NCBI RefSeq assembly: GCF_026914265.1 | Contig: NC_069126.1 | Span: 75,147,232-75,211,231, forward strand | Length of the DNA: 64,000 nucleotides | Origin: Mya arenaria | Taxonomy: Eukaryota > Mollusca > Bivalvia > Myida > Myidae | Direction of reading: 5' to 3' | Shown: positions 1-12,564 of the stretch, one piece after another | How positions within the stretch are numbered: position 1 is the stretch's first letter | Layout: each line of letters opens with the position of its first letter | Notes under the pieces: model-generated | What the model saw: the letters and a program-made list of their open reading frames with translations, nothing else | Told to the model about the DNA's origin: nothing | The model's database searches: none | Program-made: the position numbers and the translations under genes

Positions 1-2214
1 ACGCCTTCTACCCCCGATTACAGGATGAGTGTCATCACTACGGAACAAGCCCTTTACCCCGATTACATGATGAGTGTCCTCTATACGGAACACGCCCCCT
101 ACCCTATTACAGGATGAGTGTCCTCACTATGGAACACGCCCTCTACCCCCATTACAGGACGAGTGTCCTCTCTACGGAACACGTACGCCCTCAACCCATT
201 ACAGAATGAGTGTCCTCTCTACGGAACATGCCCTCTACCCCCATTACAGGATGAGTGTCCTCTCTACGGAACACGCCTTCTAACCCCATTACAGGATGAT
301 TGTCATCTCTACGGAACACGTCCTTTACTCCATTAACCAGACGAGTGTCCTCTCTACGGAACACGCCCTCTACCCCCATTACAAGATGAATGTCCTCTCT
401 ACGGAACACGCCATCTACCCCATTACAGATGAGTGTCCTCCCCTCGACCATAACAGGGCGAGTCTCCTTTCTACGGAACACGCCCTCTACCACATTCCAG
501 GACGAGTGTCCTTTGTATGGGACTCGCCCTCTACCCCATTACAGGACGAGTGTCCGCACTTCGGAACACACCCTCCACCCCCATAACACCGGGACGAGTG
601 TCCCCACTACGTAACACGTCCTCTACCCCCATTACAGGATGAGTGTCCCCACTACGGAACACGCCCTCAACCCATTACAGAACGAGTGTCTTCTCTACGG
701 AACACGCCTCTACCCCATTACAGGATGAGTTTCCTCTCTACGGAACACGCCATCTGCACCATTACGGGATGAGTGTCCTCTCTACGGAACACGCCCTCAA
801 CCCATTACAGGATGAGTGTCCTCTCTACGGATCTCGCCCTCTACCCCATTATAGGACGAGTGTCCTCTCTACGTAACACGTCTTCTGCCCCATTACAGGA
901 CGAGTGTCATCTCTACGGAACACACCCTCTACCCCCATTATAGGACAAGTGTCCTCACTTCGGACCACGCCCTCTACCCCCATTACAGGATGAGTGTCCT
1001 CTCTACGGAAACACGCCCTCTACCCCCATTACAGGACGAGTGTCCTCTCTACGGAACACGCCCTCTAGCCCTTTACAAGATGAGTGTCCTCACTACGGAA
1101 CACGCCCTCTAGCCCTTTACAGGATGAGTGTCCTCTCTACGGAACACGCCCTCTACCCCCATTACAGGACGAGAGTCCTCTCTATGTGCCACGCCCACTA
1201 GCCCTTTACAGGATGAGTGTCCTCTCTACGGAACACGCCCTCTACCACCATTACAGGATGAGTGTCCTCTCTATGGAACACGCCCTCTAGCCCTTTACAG
1301 GATGAGTGTCCTCTCTACGGAACACGCCCTCTAGCCCTTTACAGGATGAGTGTCCTCTCTAAGGAACACGCCCTCTACCCCCATTACAGGATGAATGTCC
1401 TCTCTACGGAACACGCCCTTTACCCCCATTACAGGATGGGCGTCCTCTATACGGAACACGCCCTCTACACCCATTACAGACTGAGTGTCCTCACTACGGA
1501 ACACGCCCTATACCCCATTACAGGATGAGTGTCCTCTCTACGGAACACGCCCTTTAACCCATTACAGGATGAGTGTCCCTTCTAAGGAACATGCCCTTTA
1601 CCCCCATTAGAGGATGGGTGTCCTCTCCACGGAACACGCCCTCTACCCCCGTTGCAGACTGAGTGTCCTCACTACGGAACATGCCCTCAACCCCATTACA
1701 GGATGAGTGTCCTCTCTACGGAACACGCCCTCTACCCCCATTACAGGATGGGTGTCCTCTCTACGGAACACGCCCTCTACCCCCATTACAGGATGAGTGT
1801 CCTCACTACGGAACACGCCCTCTACCCCATTACAGGATGAGTGTCCTAACTACGGAACACGCCCTCTACCCCATTACACCGGGACGAGTGTTCTCACTAC
1901 GTACCATGCCCTCTACCCCATTACAGGGTGAGTGTCCTCTCTACGGAACACGCCTTCTACCTTCATTACAGGATGAGTGTCCTCACTACGGAACACGCCC
2001 TCTACCCCATTACACCGGGGCGAGTGTTCTCACTACGTACCATGCCCTCTATCCCATTACAGGATGAGTGTCCTAACTACGGAACACGCCCTCTACCCCA
2101 TTACAGGATGAGTGTCCTCTCTACGGAACATGCCCTCTACCCCATTACAGGATGAGTGTCCTCTCTACGGAACACGCCCTCTACCCCCATTACAGGATGA
2201 GTGTCCTCACTACT
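1..2214. repeat. 44-45 bp minisatellite array, about 50 copies
   Basis: Tandem copies of a unit that includes ATTACAGGATGAGTGTCCTC, then TCTACGGAACACGCCCTCTA and a C-run. The array fills the window from base 1, so its left end is not seen; it stops at about 2214. Copies vary by single bases (CTCT/CTCA before ACGG, TACCCC/TAGCCC). A variant monomer beginning ACACCGGG occurs at about 1876 and about 2012, some 136 bp apart, which suggests higher-order units of three monomers. Several open frames run through it on both strands, but they only reflect the lack of stops in the unit. Confidence 0.97.
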
Positions 2215-3580
2215 ACCCAGCATGTTTCCGAGTGACATTTTCCGTTTCCGTGAAACAACCGGTTAGTTAACGTTTAATGATTCGCGGAACGCCTCGCACA
2301 TCCTTCACGTTGATAGCATGTCGTCACGCTAGACAACCACACAGACGCGACAGAACGCAGCGGTGTAGTGGGCTTCGAGCAAAGAGGTTCGGAATGACCT
2401 CTAGGCTGGTTTTGTTTGACTTAACGTAGGCATGTGAAATATATGTATCTTTTATTTGGCTGATTTTTCACTTTACAGAATGTACGTGTAGTTGGCTATG
2501 GCCGACATACATAGCTTAGCAACCTGGAGCAGGCACTTGACATATTTGAGGGCAACACGAAATGTAAAAAAAAAAAACATCGACATCCCTCCTGCACTTG
2601 TCACATCCCATTCTTTCACCCTAAAGTACTTATATCAGATGTGAACGTTTAATGTTTTTATTTATTTTAGAAACGAAGTGTAGGCCCGGACCTACCATGT
2701 GTAATGGAGCTACACGAAGGAGACCTGAAGGTTGCAATGGGGAAAACCCCAGCCTTATTCCAACGGTACCCCGGGTCGATAGTATGGCTTTCCGTGGTCT
2801 ACCGTTAGCAACGGTGATGAGATAACAAAGTAATTAAACGACATCAATTGTGCTTGGTTTGCAATTAAAGGCACATATGTTGACATATAAAATACAGTTG
2901 TTGTTTTTGCAGATACACGAAATGAAATCCGAAATTATTGACCCTTGAAATGGTGCGATCTGGTGCTTTTCTGGAAACGATTTATAGCAACTGTTGTTAA
3001 CCGAATTCTTTTGACATTGTAGTCACTACCATAAATGGCAAAACGTATGTTACACATTCGTACCGATGAAACAAAGACCTATGCTTGGTGAAATGGACAT
3101 AGCTTTTTTACATTTTATTCCCTTCTCTGTGTGCATACTTTCTGTTTTTGTTGTTGTTTTTGAAGACAGGGACAGGCGAAACAAAGATCTGTACTTGGTG
3201 AAAAAAGAGCTTTTTACATTATATTCATGGTTCTCACTCTGCCATTGTATACATTTGCTAAATGTATACGTACAACTCGAAACACAGAGTTACATACATT
3301 ACACCAATGACAACACTGAATTTGCTCTATACATTTAGCAAGTCAGAGCATAATTTTTGGTTTCTTCCTTGTTGTTTTTCAAATCATTAAATTTATTGTC
3401 AAAATGTTTATTAAAATACACTATGTGATATACATCTAAAGACACCGATTATTATGTTACCAAGGTGACCTACACCAAACTCCGGTTATACCACTGTAAC
3501 TAGTGAACAATTTATGGTATTATGGACGCAACAGTCTTTTACTGTTAAGCTAACCTTTTTCATAAAAGACAAATTTAACT
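2215..3580. other. Unique-looking spacer with a degenerate direct repeat
   Basis: No gene seen. Two related segments beginning GAAACAAAGA at about 3067 and about 3179 form a degenerate direct duplication of about 112 bp. A somewhat GC-richer stretch at about 2680-2830 has no convincing splice sites or frame. Confidence 0.5.
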
Positions 3581-3583
3581 TTT

Positions 3584-3611
3584 CGCCGCTCCTAGAAATA
3601 TTGGAGCGGCG
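3584..3611. repeat. Short perfect hairpin
   Basis: CGCCGCTCC and its exact reverse complement GGAGCGGCG are separated by 10 bases. It lies at the left edge of a repeat-rich stretch and may be the end of a mobile element. Confidence 0.5.
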
Positions 3612-3839
3612 GCCTCCGCCCCAGCTCTTACGCATATGGACTTTATAATCAAATATTTATTCTGCCATCCTCTTAAGTCGATCTAGGTAAGACGTCCATT
3701 GATAAGTTTTTTACTTTTTGTGATATACATGTAGGTGGAGATTTTTTCAACCATTTTTAACTGTATCGTAATTTCAACGTACACCGTGAAACGCCACATG
3801 GATTATCATAGTAATTTGAATATTCTCAAAATATCAATT

Positions 3840-4745
3840 AGACAAGGCTTTATGCGTTCAATGTCACTGTGGCTTTGACCTATATAGCTAATGACATCAA
3901 AATCAATAGGGGATATCTATTGGCCACGCCGTACCTCCACGTCAAAGTTCAGAACCAGGATTTTTTAAGTTATCACTCGGACAAGCTTTTCGCGTTCAAA
4001 GTGATATGGAACTTGACCTATTCATCCTAAAATCAATGGGTGTCATCTACTGGTCACGCCAGCCTCCACATCTCGTTTGAGGACCATTTGTCTACGTTTT
4101 TGCGTTCGATGTCAGTGACCTTGACCATTGACCGGAGGCCCCTAAAATAAATAGGGATTATTTACTTGTCGAGCCAAACCTTGTCAAGTTTGGGGTAACT
4201 AGTGCAGGCATTGTCAAGTTATCACTTCAAACTTTTCGCGTTCAAAATTATTGTGACCTTGACCCCAAAATCAATAGGGGTTAACTATTGGTCACACCTT
4301 CAATCTTTATCTCAAATTTGAGGGCCATAGGTACAGAATTGTCAAGTTATCACTCAAGACAAGCTTTTTTGTGTTCTATGTCAGTGACCGTGACCCTATG
4401 ACCTCAAAATCAATAGGTCATTTTCTGGTCACGACAAACCTTTATGTCAAGTTTGAGGGCCACGGGTGCAGGCATTGCCAAGTTATCACTTGGACAAGCT
4501 TTTGGCGTTCAAAGTCAGTGTGACCTTCTCCTGATGACCTAAAAATCGATAGAGGTCATCAAGTGCTCAAATCCAGCCTTGATGTCAAGTTTGAGGGTCA
4601 TGGTACAGGCATTGTCAAGTTGTTAAAGTTTTTCGCATTCAAGGTTTTAAACTTGACCTTTGATCCAGAATCAAAAGAGGTCATCTACTGGTCACCTCCA
4701 AGTCAATTGTTAGGACCATAAGTACAGGCATTGTCAATATTTACT
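3840..4745. repeat. Diverged ~140 bp tandem repeat, array 1
   Basis: Irregular units carry recurring blocks: CAAGCTTTTCGCGTTCAA, then GTGACCTTGACC, then AAAATCAATAGG, then GTCATCTACTGGTCAC, then TCAAGTTTGAGG, then GGCATTGTCAAGTTATCACT. About six or seven diverged copies are visible. The same family recurs at 59040-59770, and a fragment sits near 50380-50460. No coding potential. Confidence 0.85.
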
Positions 4746-6151
4746 GGGACTAGCTTTGGTCCATCAACCAACATACCAAGTGACTGACATGTGCAAAGCA
4801 ATATAATTCCTCTTCTTAAAAGGCGGGGATCACAATATAATGTTAAACAAAATCTCACTTTAAGTGCTTCAATTTTATTTCGAGCATTAAAGTCAGTTAC
4901 ATGTAAATTTTACAAACCATTAACCATCTTAAACCATTAACATTGTTATACAAGGAAAACGTATCAGTCTACATTATTAACATTTTTTTGCACAGCAATC
5001 AATACATTTTACTTATAAACTGTACACTTTTCACCCATAAAACATTCAAATATCACATAACAACACTATATAAGTGGCTTAAAAATAGTTTTATTATTTG
5101 ATTATTAACCATAGATAAAAACTTCAAACAGTGAACGCTACCTAACCATGGTATACAACATAGTTTACTGCGACTTTACAGTATAAAAGTAAGAAATACA
5201 AATCTAAAAAGAAGTTGCAATAATACCAAAAGGCTGTTCGTACGATTAGTTTTTCTTTTTTCATAAACCGTTTCCAGATAGATATTTATTATTATTAATT
5301 AAAACATGTATTATAATGTCTTTTTATATTTTGTGTTACATATTTTTGCATTACTAAGACAAAAATTATTTTGCGACAAGCAGGCAGAATAAAATACAAA
5401 GCCTTGGTTTATTTTTATCAACTTGAAGGGGGCTGTACTCCATATTATAAAATAGCGGAAAAAAAAAGAAAATTGTTGAAAACTGACATAAACTTGGTAT
5501 CGATGTGTACAATGCATTGAAACTTACTTACTGAAGTACCACATAGTTTACAATTTATTTACTTTTAGCAGTTTTTTCGTATTTTTTCTTTAAAAAAGAT
5601 TACTAGGTATGTCTACCTAGTAGAATTCATTCCTTATGCCTGATTGGCTAGTCGATGCTATCACATGATATTACCAAGTTAGGTATATAGCTTAAATATT
5701 CCAACCGTTTAGGGTACTGGACTGGAATTTTGGTGACACTGGTTTCGAACCCGGTTTTCGACTAGATTTTTGTTTTTACATTTTGGTATTTTTTTTACAA
5801 TTATGATATCAAAGAGTAAAACATTTTATCAAATAATTGTCCTGAGATTTGTTACAGAAAAAAACTTTTTTTGGTGTCAATCTGGTGTACAGTCCCTTTA
5901 AGATTATAAATGATCATGAAGGTGATATTCTATTTATATTATAAAATACTAATTAAAGATTTATAGCGCTAAATTGATCATATATCACTCAATTTACAAT
6001 GATATAAATTCATGACTTCACATCAACGAGTTATTATAATAGTTTTACATTGTATATTGAAAATAAATAATTACATAATTTCATAATGGTCACAACATTT
6101 GTGATATAGTCTCATTAGGCACAGGCACAATATAGGGATTTAAAGGCAGTT
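4746..6151. other. 3' flank of NCAPG2, including a SINE-like block
   Basis: This AT-rich stretch lies downstream of the NCAPG2 stop codon and probably includes its 3' UTR. Candidate AATAAA signals on the minus strand are at 5285-5290 and 4874-4879, but I cannot choose between them. No other gene is seen. Confidence 0.4.
5690..5902 (+). mobile_element. tRNA-derived SINE-like repeat
   Basis: A tRNA-like B box (GGTTTCGAACCC, about 5743) follows TAGGGTACTGGACTGG, a possible A-box region. An AT-rich body follows and ends AGTCCCTTTAA. The body and end recur at about 21862-21988, and the end alone recurs at about 39390-39408, which marks an interspersed family. Confidence 0.55.
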
Positions 6152-9100
6152 TTACGGTGGAACCATCCCAAGAGCTTCCTGGCACAACTTCAGTTTTGTT
6201 TCAACAGAAATCCTTACCGACCTGTAATAGAGTAAAAACAAGAATATAGTTTCTGTCATTTCAATGTTTTCTTTCTTCATGTTTTATTCTAATGTATGGT
6301 AATTTCATCATTTCATTATTTCATAATCATGGGCCATGATTACGAACAGACTTAATAATCAAAACTGTAAATCCTCATTTCATTGTAACTTTCCTTCTAG
6401 TTGAATCCTGATGATGAAATTTGCTAAATTTTATTATAATTTGGAACTGACATTTATTTTTGTAAAACGAATGGAATAAAGACGATCATTTGTAATTTAA
6501 TAAAAGTCCTTTTCGGAGTGATTAGAATTGGACTTGAGCATGTTCTTAATCAATGGCCCAGGAGATTCATTGCATAATTAATAGCATACAATGCATAAAT
6601 AGCTTCAAGGAATCTGACCCACAAATGCGCTGGTTCTCTAATAGCTCCATTAATCTTAATATTAATTGTTGATACCTGATGCCTGGTGATCCCATACCAT
6701 TTGTGAGGTATTTGCTAGCTAATCACTTATATGTAAAGTAAATATCGAAAAATACATCATAGTAAAAGTTATTGGGAGTTTTTATTTTGGCTCTTTATTT
6801 TAACTGAAATTGGACATAAATGACAAATTTTGCAGTCTTTGAAGGCAACAAACCTTGTTTATTATATGATTTTCTTTTTCAACAAACAATACTGTTTTAA
6901 ATTATACCAGAACTATATGGGTCACCACTCATCAGACTCACATTTTTGAGGGTTTGATACTGTAAGTAAGACTAATCAAAACCAGAGCACATCAAGCTTG
7001 TCTGTTTTCTCATTTACGAGCATAACTCAATCATTATTGAAGCCAGAGTTATTGGCTTGGCTTTACATGCCAAAATAATCCGCCATTGATCATGACATGG
7101 TGAAAACATGACCTGACAACCTGAGAACATCCTTACTTCAAGTCTTCCAGATCCTCCTCAGCAAGGCTGTTCGTGAGTGTGTCTGTCTGTGTGAGTAGCA
7201 TGGTCCACAGTTCTTTCAGACTTAAAACATTTCGCCCGTCTGTAATAAATAATGTTGTTCTTATTTATTTAGACGTTAACATAGATGTTAAATTAGAGCA
7301 CTGGGGACCAAACACCAACCCTTGTCTGTTGTTGTTGTTGTCTTTTCAGTAATGCTGGTCTATGTTTTTTGAGTTAAACAAGGACCATAACTCAGCAGCT
7401 ACTAAAGCCTGATAGCTATGGGTTTAGCTGTACATGTGTGTATAGTCTCTGGCAACATGTGTATTAAGTTTCATTATCTTTAAACATCATAGTTTTTGCA
7501 TCGAAACAACAACCACATCGATGGCGACACCAAAACAGATTTCTTTGCAAAGAGGTGAAAAAATATAAATGTAAGCTTACAGTCATTAACCACAGCAGTC
7601 ATCAGATGTACAGCCCCATGCACGCTGTAGAGGTCAGAGACATTGCCTGTGTCACAGCAGTCATGTAGCTCTGACATGAAGTACCTGTATGAATAAGACA
7701 TACAAAATAAGATTTACTAGCAAAAATAAACATTGCTTGGAATAAAATGTGTAAGTGAACAGTTTAATTTTTTTAAATTTCATAAAATACAGCATAAATA
7801 TATGATGGTAAATCACCATTTAAAGGATAACGCAAGGTCAACTAATAGTTAATAGTTTTAATAGTTAAAAGCAGAAATTGAATAAATATCAAACTTTTTC
7901 AAGCAACACAAAAATGCCTCACTTGAGAAGTAATTGTCTTCGAGCCAAAATGTCCACCATCCATGAAGCCAGAGGCGGTAATGTTGTAATGTGAGATTCC
8001 TCTTCTAGATCATCCTGGTGACAAAGAGAACATTTGTGCAAAAAAAAAAAAAGTTGATTTTTATGACTACTTTTTATCTAAAATGGCTAGCATTTTTTAA
8101 CATCAAGTTTATTCGCCATCTTATAAATCTAACACATTATCTATATCACTATTAACTCTTGAACTATTTGGATAAATGTAACTTTATGAAAGCGTGGGAT
8201 AAAGATAGTGACTTAAACAAAAAGGCTTGGTGGTGTTTTTGGTATCAAAAAACAGTGATAGAAATACCCCTATCAGACTTTCGTAACTAATATTTGTTTT
8301 TCTTTTCATTTTTTTGTGAAGAAATAACTCATAACAGATTCTTCTTTATTAAGTGAAGATAGAAAAGTAAAACCAAGCGTGTTTTTATTTTTATGGAAAA
8401 TGAAAAAAGTTCAGTTGTATGTTTACAGCACCAAGCAGTCTGTTAACCAGTCACATTAAAGGCAAATATCTCTTATCAAGGTTTTATCCCCCCCACCACA
8501 ATTGACAATTTGATCTGCAAAATTATTTAAACACAATGACTGTACACAATCAACACACTGCTGACATTCAATCATACACCTAAAGAACACGACTCGCACC
8601 GTGTTTAATTTTTAAAGGTTTAAAAATAATGATTGTGAACAGTAAATATCAAGCTGACCAGCAATCACACATTCTTATAAACATTGCTTACACCATGTTT
8701 AAACGCATACAACTCTGATTGGACACAACACGCAAAATATACAGGGATACAATACATTATGTTCATATTGTAGATTATTTGATCATTTTTGAATCACTAA
8801 AGCCTGCCATATAATAGAGATGTACCTGTCTGCTGTAGAAAACAAGCTCTGCCCACACCGCTGCCATAATGGTTGCCATGACGTCATGGAGCACTGTGTC
8901 ATCAAGGCAACTGCGTGCTGACACTGTCAGAAGAAGTTCTGTCATGTGGGTCTTTACCCCATCCAGTACCTGTGACAATGTATATTAATAACAACTATCA
9001 AAGGGCTCATGAGAAGAAATTGACACATTAATGCAACCAAAAGTGAATGCATTAAATTTTGAAGTACATTGTTGCAAAGTAGTTCAAATTCAAGAGTACT

Positions 9101-12100
9101 TTTGACCTTGAGCAGAAAAACTTGAAACATGGGATGAATGTTTCTGCCAAGTTATCTATGTAGTGTGAATGTTTCTGCCAAGTTATCTTAGTGGTGTGAA
9201 TGTTTCTGCCAAGTTATCTCTGTGGTGCGTAAGTTTCTGCCAAGTTATCTTAGTGGTGTGTAAGTTTCTGCCAAGTTATCTATGTGGTGTGTAAGTTTCT
9301 GCCAAGTTATCTATGTGGTGTGTAAGTTTCTGCCAAGTTATCTTAGTGGTGTGTAAGTTTCTGCCAAGTTATCTATGTGGTGTGTAAGTTTCTGCCAAGT
9401 TATCTATGTGGTGTGAATGTTTCTGCCAAGTTATCTCTGTGGTGTGTAAGTTTCTGCCAAGTTATCTCTGTGGTGTGAATGTTTCTGCCAAGTTATCTTA
9501 GTGGTGTGTAAGTTTCTGCCAAGTTATCTATGTGGTGTGTAAGTTTCTGCCAAGTTATCTATGTGGTGTGAATGTTTCTGCCAAGTTATCTCTGTGGTGT
9601 GTAAGTTTCTGCCAAGTTATCTCTGTGGTGTGAATGTTTCTGCCAAGTTATCTTAGTGGTGTAAATGTTTCTGCCAAGTTATCTATGTGGTGTGAATGTT
9701 TCTTGCATACCGGACGTTTGCTTCCGGTCATGTGACAAGTGCTGGAAAAACCCATCTTACATACTCCATATAAGATGAGTCAAGCGCAACAACACGCCAC
9801 TTCTTATTTCATTTATTGTATGGTTTGTGAAAAATATATTATGCCATTTCAATAAAGCGCAATCAAATATATATGTTTGCAAGACTTTTAATCAAAATTG
9901 AAAATAATTAATTGTTAAAAACACTATTTTTAGCTTTTTAAAATTACTGCACTCTATGACGTCAGTAAACAATGTCGCACGCGCTTTTTGGTGTAATTGT
10001 ACAAAAGTTTGTTTTCTAAGTCATTTTTTCCACAAATTGATAAATTTAGATAATCACATTATCTTGGTGTGAATGTTTCTGCCAAGTTAAATCTGTGGTG
10101 TGAATGTTTCTGCCAAGTTATACGTTTGGAGCATGCCCTAACACTATTAATTAAATTCTTCAATCCATTGAGAAAGTTGTCAAGAATTTTACAAATGTTC
10201 ACCATATTGGGACCGACTTCTAGTTAGTATTTGTGCTTTTTAAAGCTTGAGTAGTCTAACATCTAGGTGTCTGCCTCTCAACCAAGAGGTTGTGGGTTCA
10301 ATCCCCACTAGGGGTACCTTCTCATGGCCTCTTAAAATGAACACCAGTACTGGTTTCTACCAGGGAACGGTTTCAGGTGCGAGTCTATAAGCTGTAACCT
10401 TTCATCAAAATACAGCTTAAAAGAACAGGGGCAAGATCACACACCATACACATTCCACTGAAATAGGTGGTTCCATTTAAGCATTAGATTATTAGTGTTT
10501 TATTAATCAGGCAAGATCACGCACCACAAGCATCCCACTGAAGTAGGTGGGTCACTCAGGGGCGACCTGTGCCATCTCAGAAATTCTCCAGAGATGTCAC
10601 TCTGAGGCCTGTACTCCTACAAGCCCATTATTTTCCTTACTCATTAGTTTAAGGCATAAATTTACAAATGAAATTGGTGTTATATATACAAAAATACCAT
10701 AACATTAAAATAATTGACAAAATTTATTATTTAGTAATAATATATATATTTTTAAGGTAAAACATATTTATAGGCATTTATTACAAAATGAAAATCAATT
10801 CTTAAAAAAAGTATATTTAAAGGGAGGTAATAAGTTTTCCTTATTTTGCATTTCCTTCTCAGGGGTCCATTTTTAATGGCGTGTTTTAAATCCATTTTTA
10901 TTCCCTATTAAAACCAATCAATGTCTGTATAAGAACTTGATTTACTGGTACTACTTCCAAAAGACGGCGAAATGTTCTTGTTTAAAGCTGCACTCTCACA
11001 GATATACCGTTTTTACACCTTTTTTTATTGTTTGTCTTGAAAAGAGCAATGTTTTACGTAAATATCTGCAAACCAATGATAAAAGATTGCTGACAAAAGA
11101 TCAGAGCTCAGATTTGCATATTACTGTTAGAAAATTAATGTTTTATGGTTTAAACCGTTACCAACGGTTTAAGAAAAATGCATAAAACATGATTTTTTAA
11201 ACTTAAATATAAAAATCTGCGATCTAATTTTTGGTCAGCAGTCTTATATGACTGGTTTCCATGGATTTTTCGCAAAAATTGGCTCGTTCCAAGACAAAAA
11301 ATAACAAAATTGTCAAAACGTTCAATCTGTCAGAGTGCAGCTTTAAATATTAACTAAAATTTGCAACAAGTCTTTAAAAGGTAAAACTAATAGTTGTTGA
11401 CTCATGGTTGCTTTCAACATTTCAATTTACTTCATTATCTATTTGCCTTTTAATACAAAATATTAGATGTAAAATTAACATCACATGGAATTATACCTTA
11501 TGGCAGTCTGTGGGATGGTGTTTTACATATCCAGCAATGTTTACAAACACTCTTCCCAGGGCAGTGGACATAGTTTCTGCTGGAAAAATGCCAGATGCAC
11601 TTTTGTCACCTTGGTTACCAGGGTCATCTTCATCATCATGGTCGCTGGGGTCACAAAGGTCATGATATTTGGCAAGTTCGGTGAGTTGGTACATACACAA
11701 CATCACACTAGATAGGAGCTCCAGCTCCGAATCTGATGAAAATAAAATGGTTAGGAAATAAAGAATTGTATAGTAAATTCTAATACATTTATGGAAAGTA
11801 AATATCATACTGATGCAGAATTTGGCTTGAGTTTGGGATCCTTTTACATAGGACCTCGGACATTTCCAATACAAATTTGAGGAAAATGAAAAATTTAGTC
11901 TAATAATTATATGCTTTAATTAAATAATTATGCTACATAAAAACGTTTTCTACATGCAATTCAAAGCTTAAAACATGAAGATAAGATTTTTATTTGTAAT
12001 ATAGATATATAACACTTTAAAATCACCAATTTACCATTAGCTAGGCACGCGGTGCAGAAATCTGCAACTTTAACACCAAGCGTCTCGCCGACACCAATCA

Positions 12101-12521
12101 GGAACATGTTATTAAAGGCTTGAAATATCTCCTGTAAATAACAGAAAGCAATTCATTTAAATATATTTCAACATCAAGAACTACAACCTTATGTCAATAC
12201 TCTCTTCATTCATTTAACAGCAAAAACTCATGGCAGGACTGGCAATCTGCCCTGTTTGGTGCCAAGATTTGACTCCAATCAAAATAGGAGTTGCTTTTCG
12301 CCCCAAACAGTCCCACTTTCCCACTCATACATAAATAATTACATAATTATATTTTTAAGAATGGTTTTGATTTATGGCACAATTGATCTTAATATGTTGA
12401 ATTTTAGGTTGTTCAGGGTTAATTGTCAAATGTTTTAAATTTTCCCTATCAGCCGCTTTCTCCCACAGTATAGCGAGGGCCATGATTTTTTTTTAATGTG
12501 AGTTGTTTTATTCGAATGGTG

Positions 12522-12564
<43 letters not shown>

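Noticed and set aside
74..2155. Many open frames of 60-134 aa on both strands in the first 2.2 kb
   Set aside because: They are translations of the 44-45 bp minisatellite, which lacks stops in several frames. No start, splice or family signal.
9136..9711. CRISPR-like array
   Set aside because: Direct tandem repeats without unique spacers in a eukaryotic intron: an ordinary minisatellite.
10236..10310. A functional tRNA gene
   Set aside because: A and B boxes are present but the cloverleaf cannot be completed, and the downstream SINE body recurs elsewhere.
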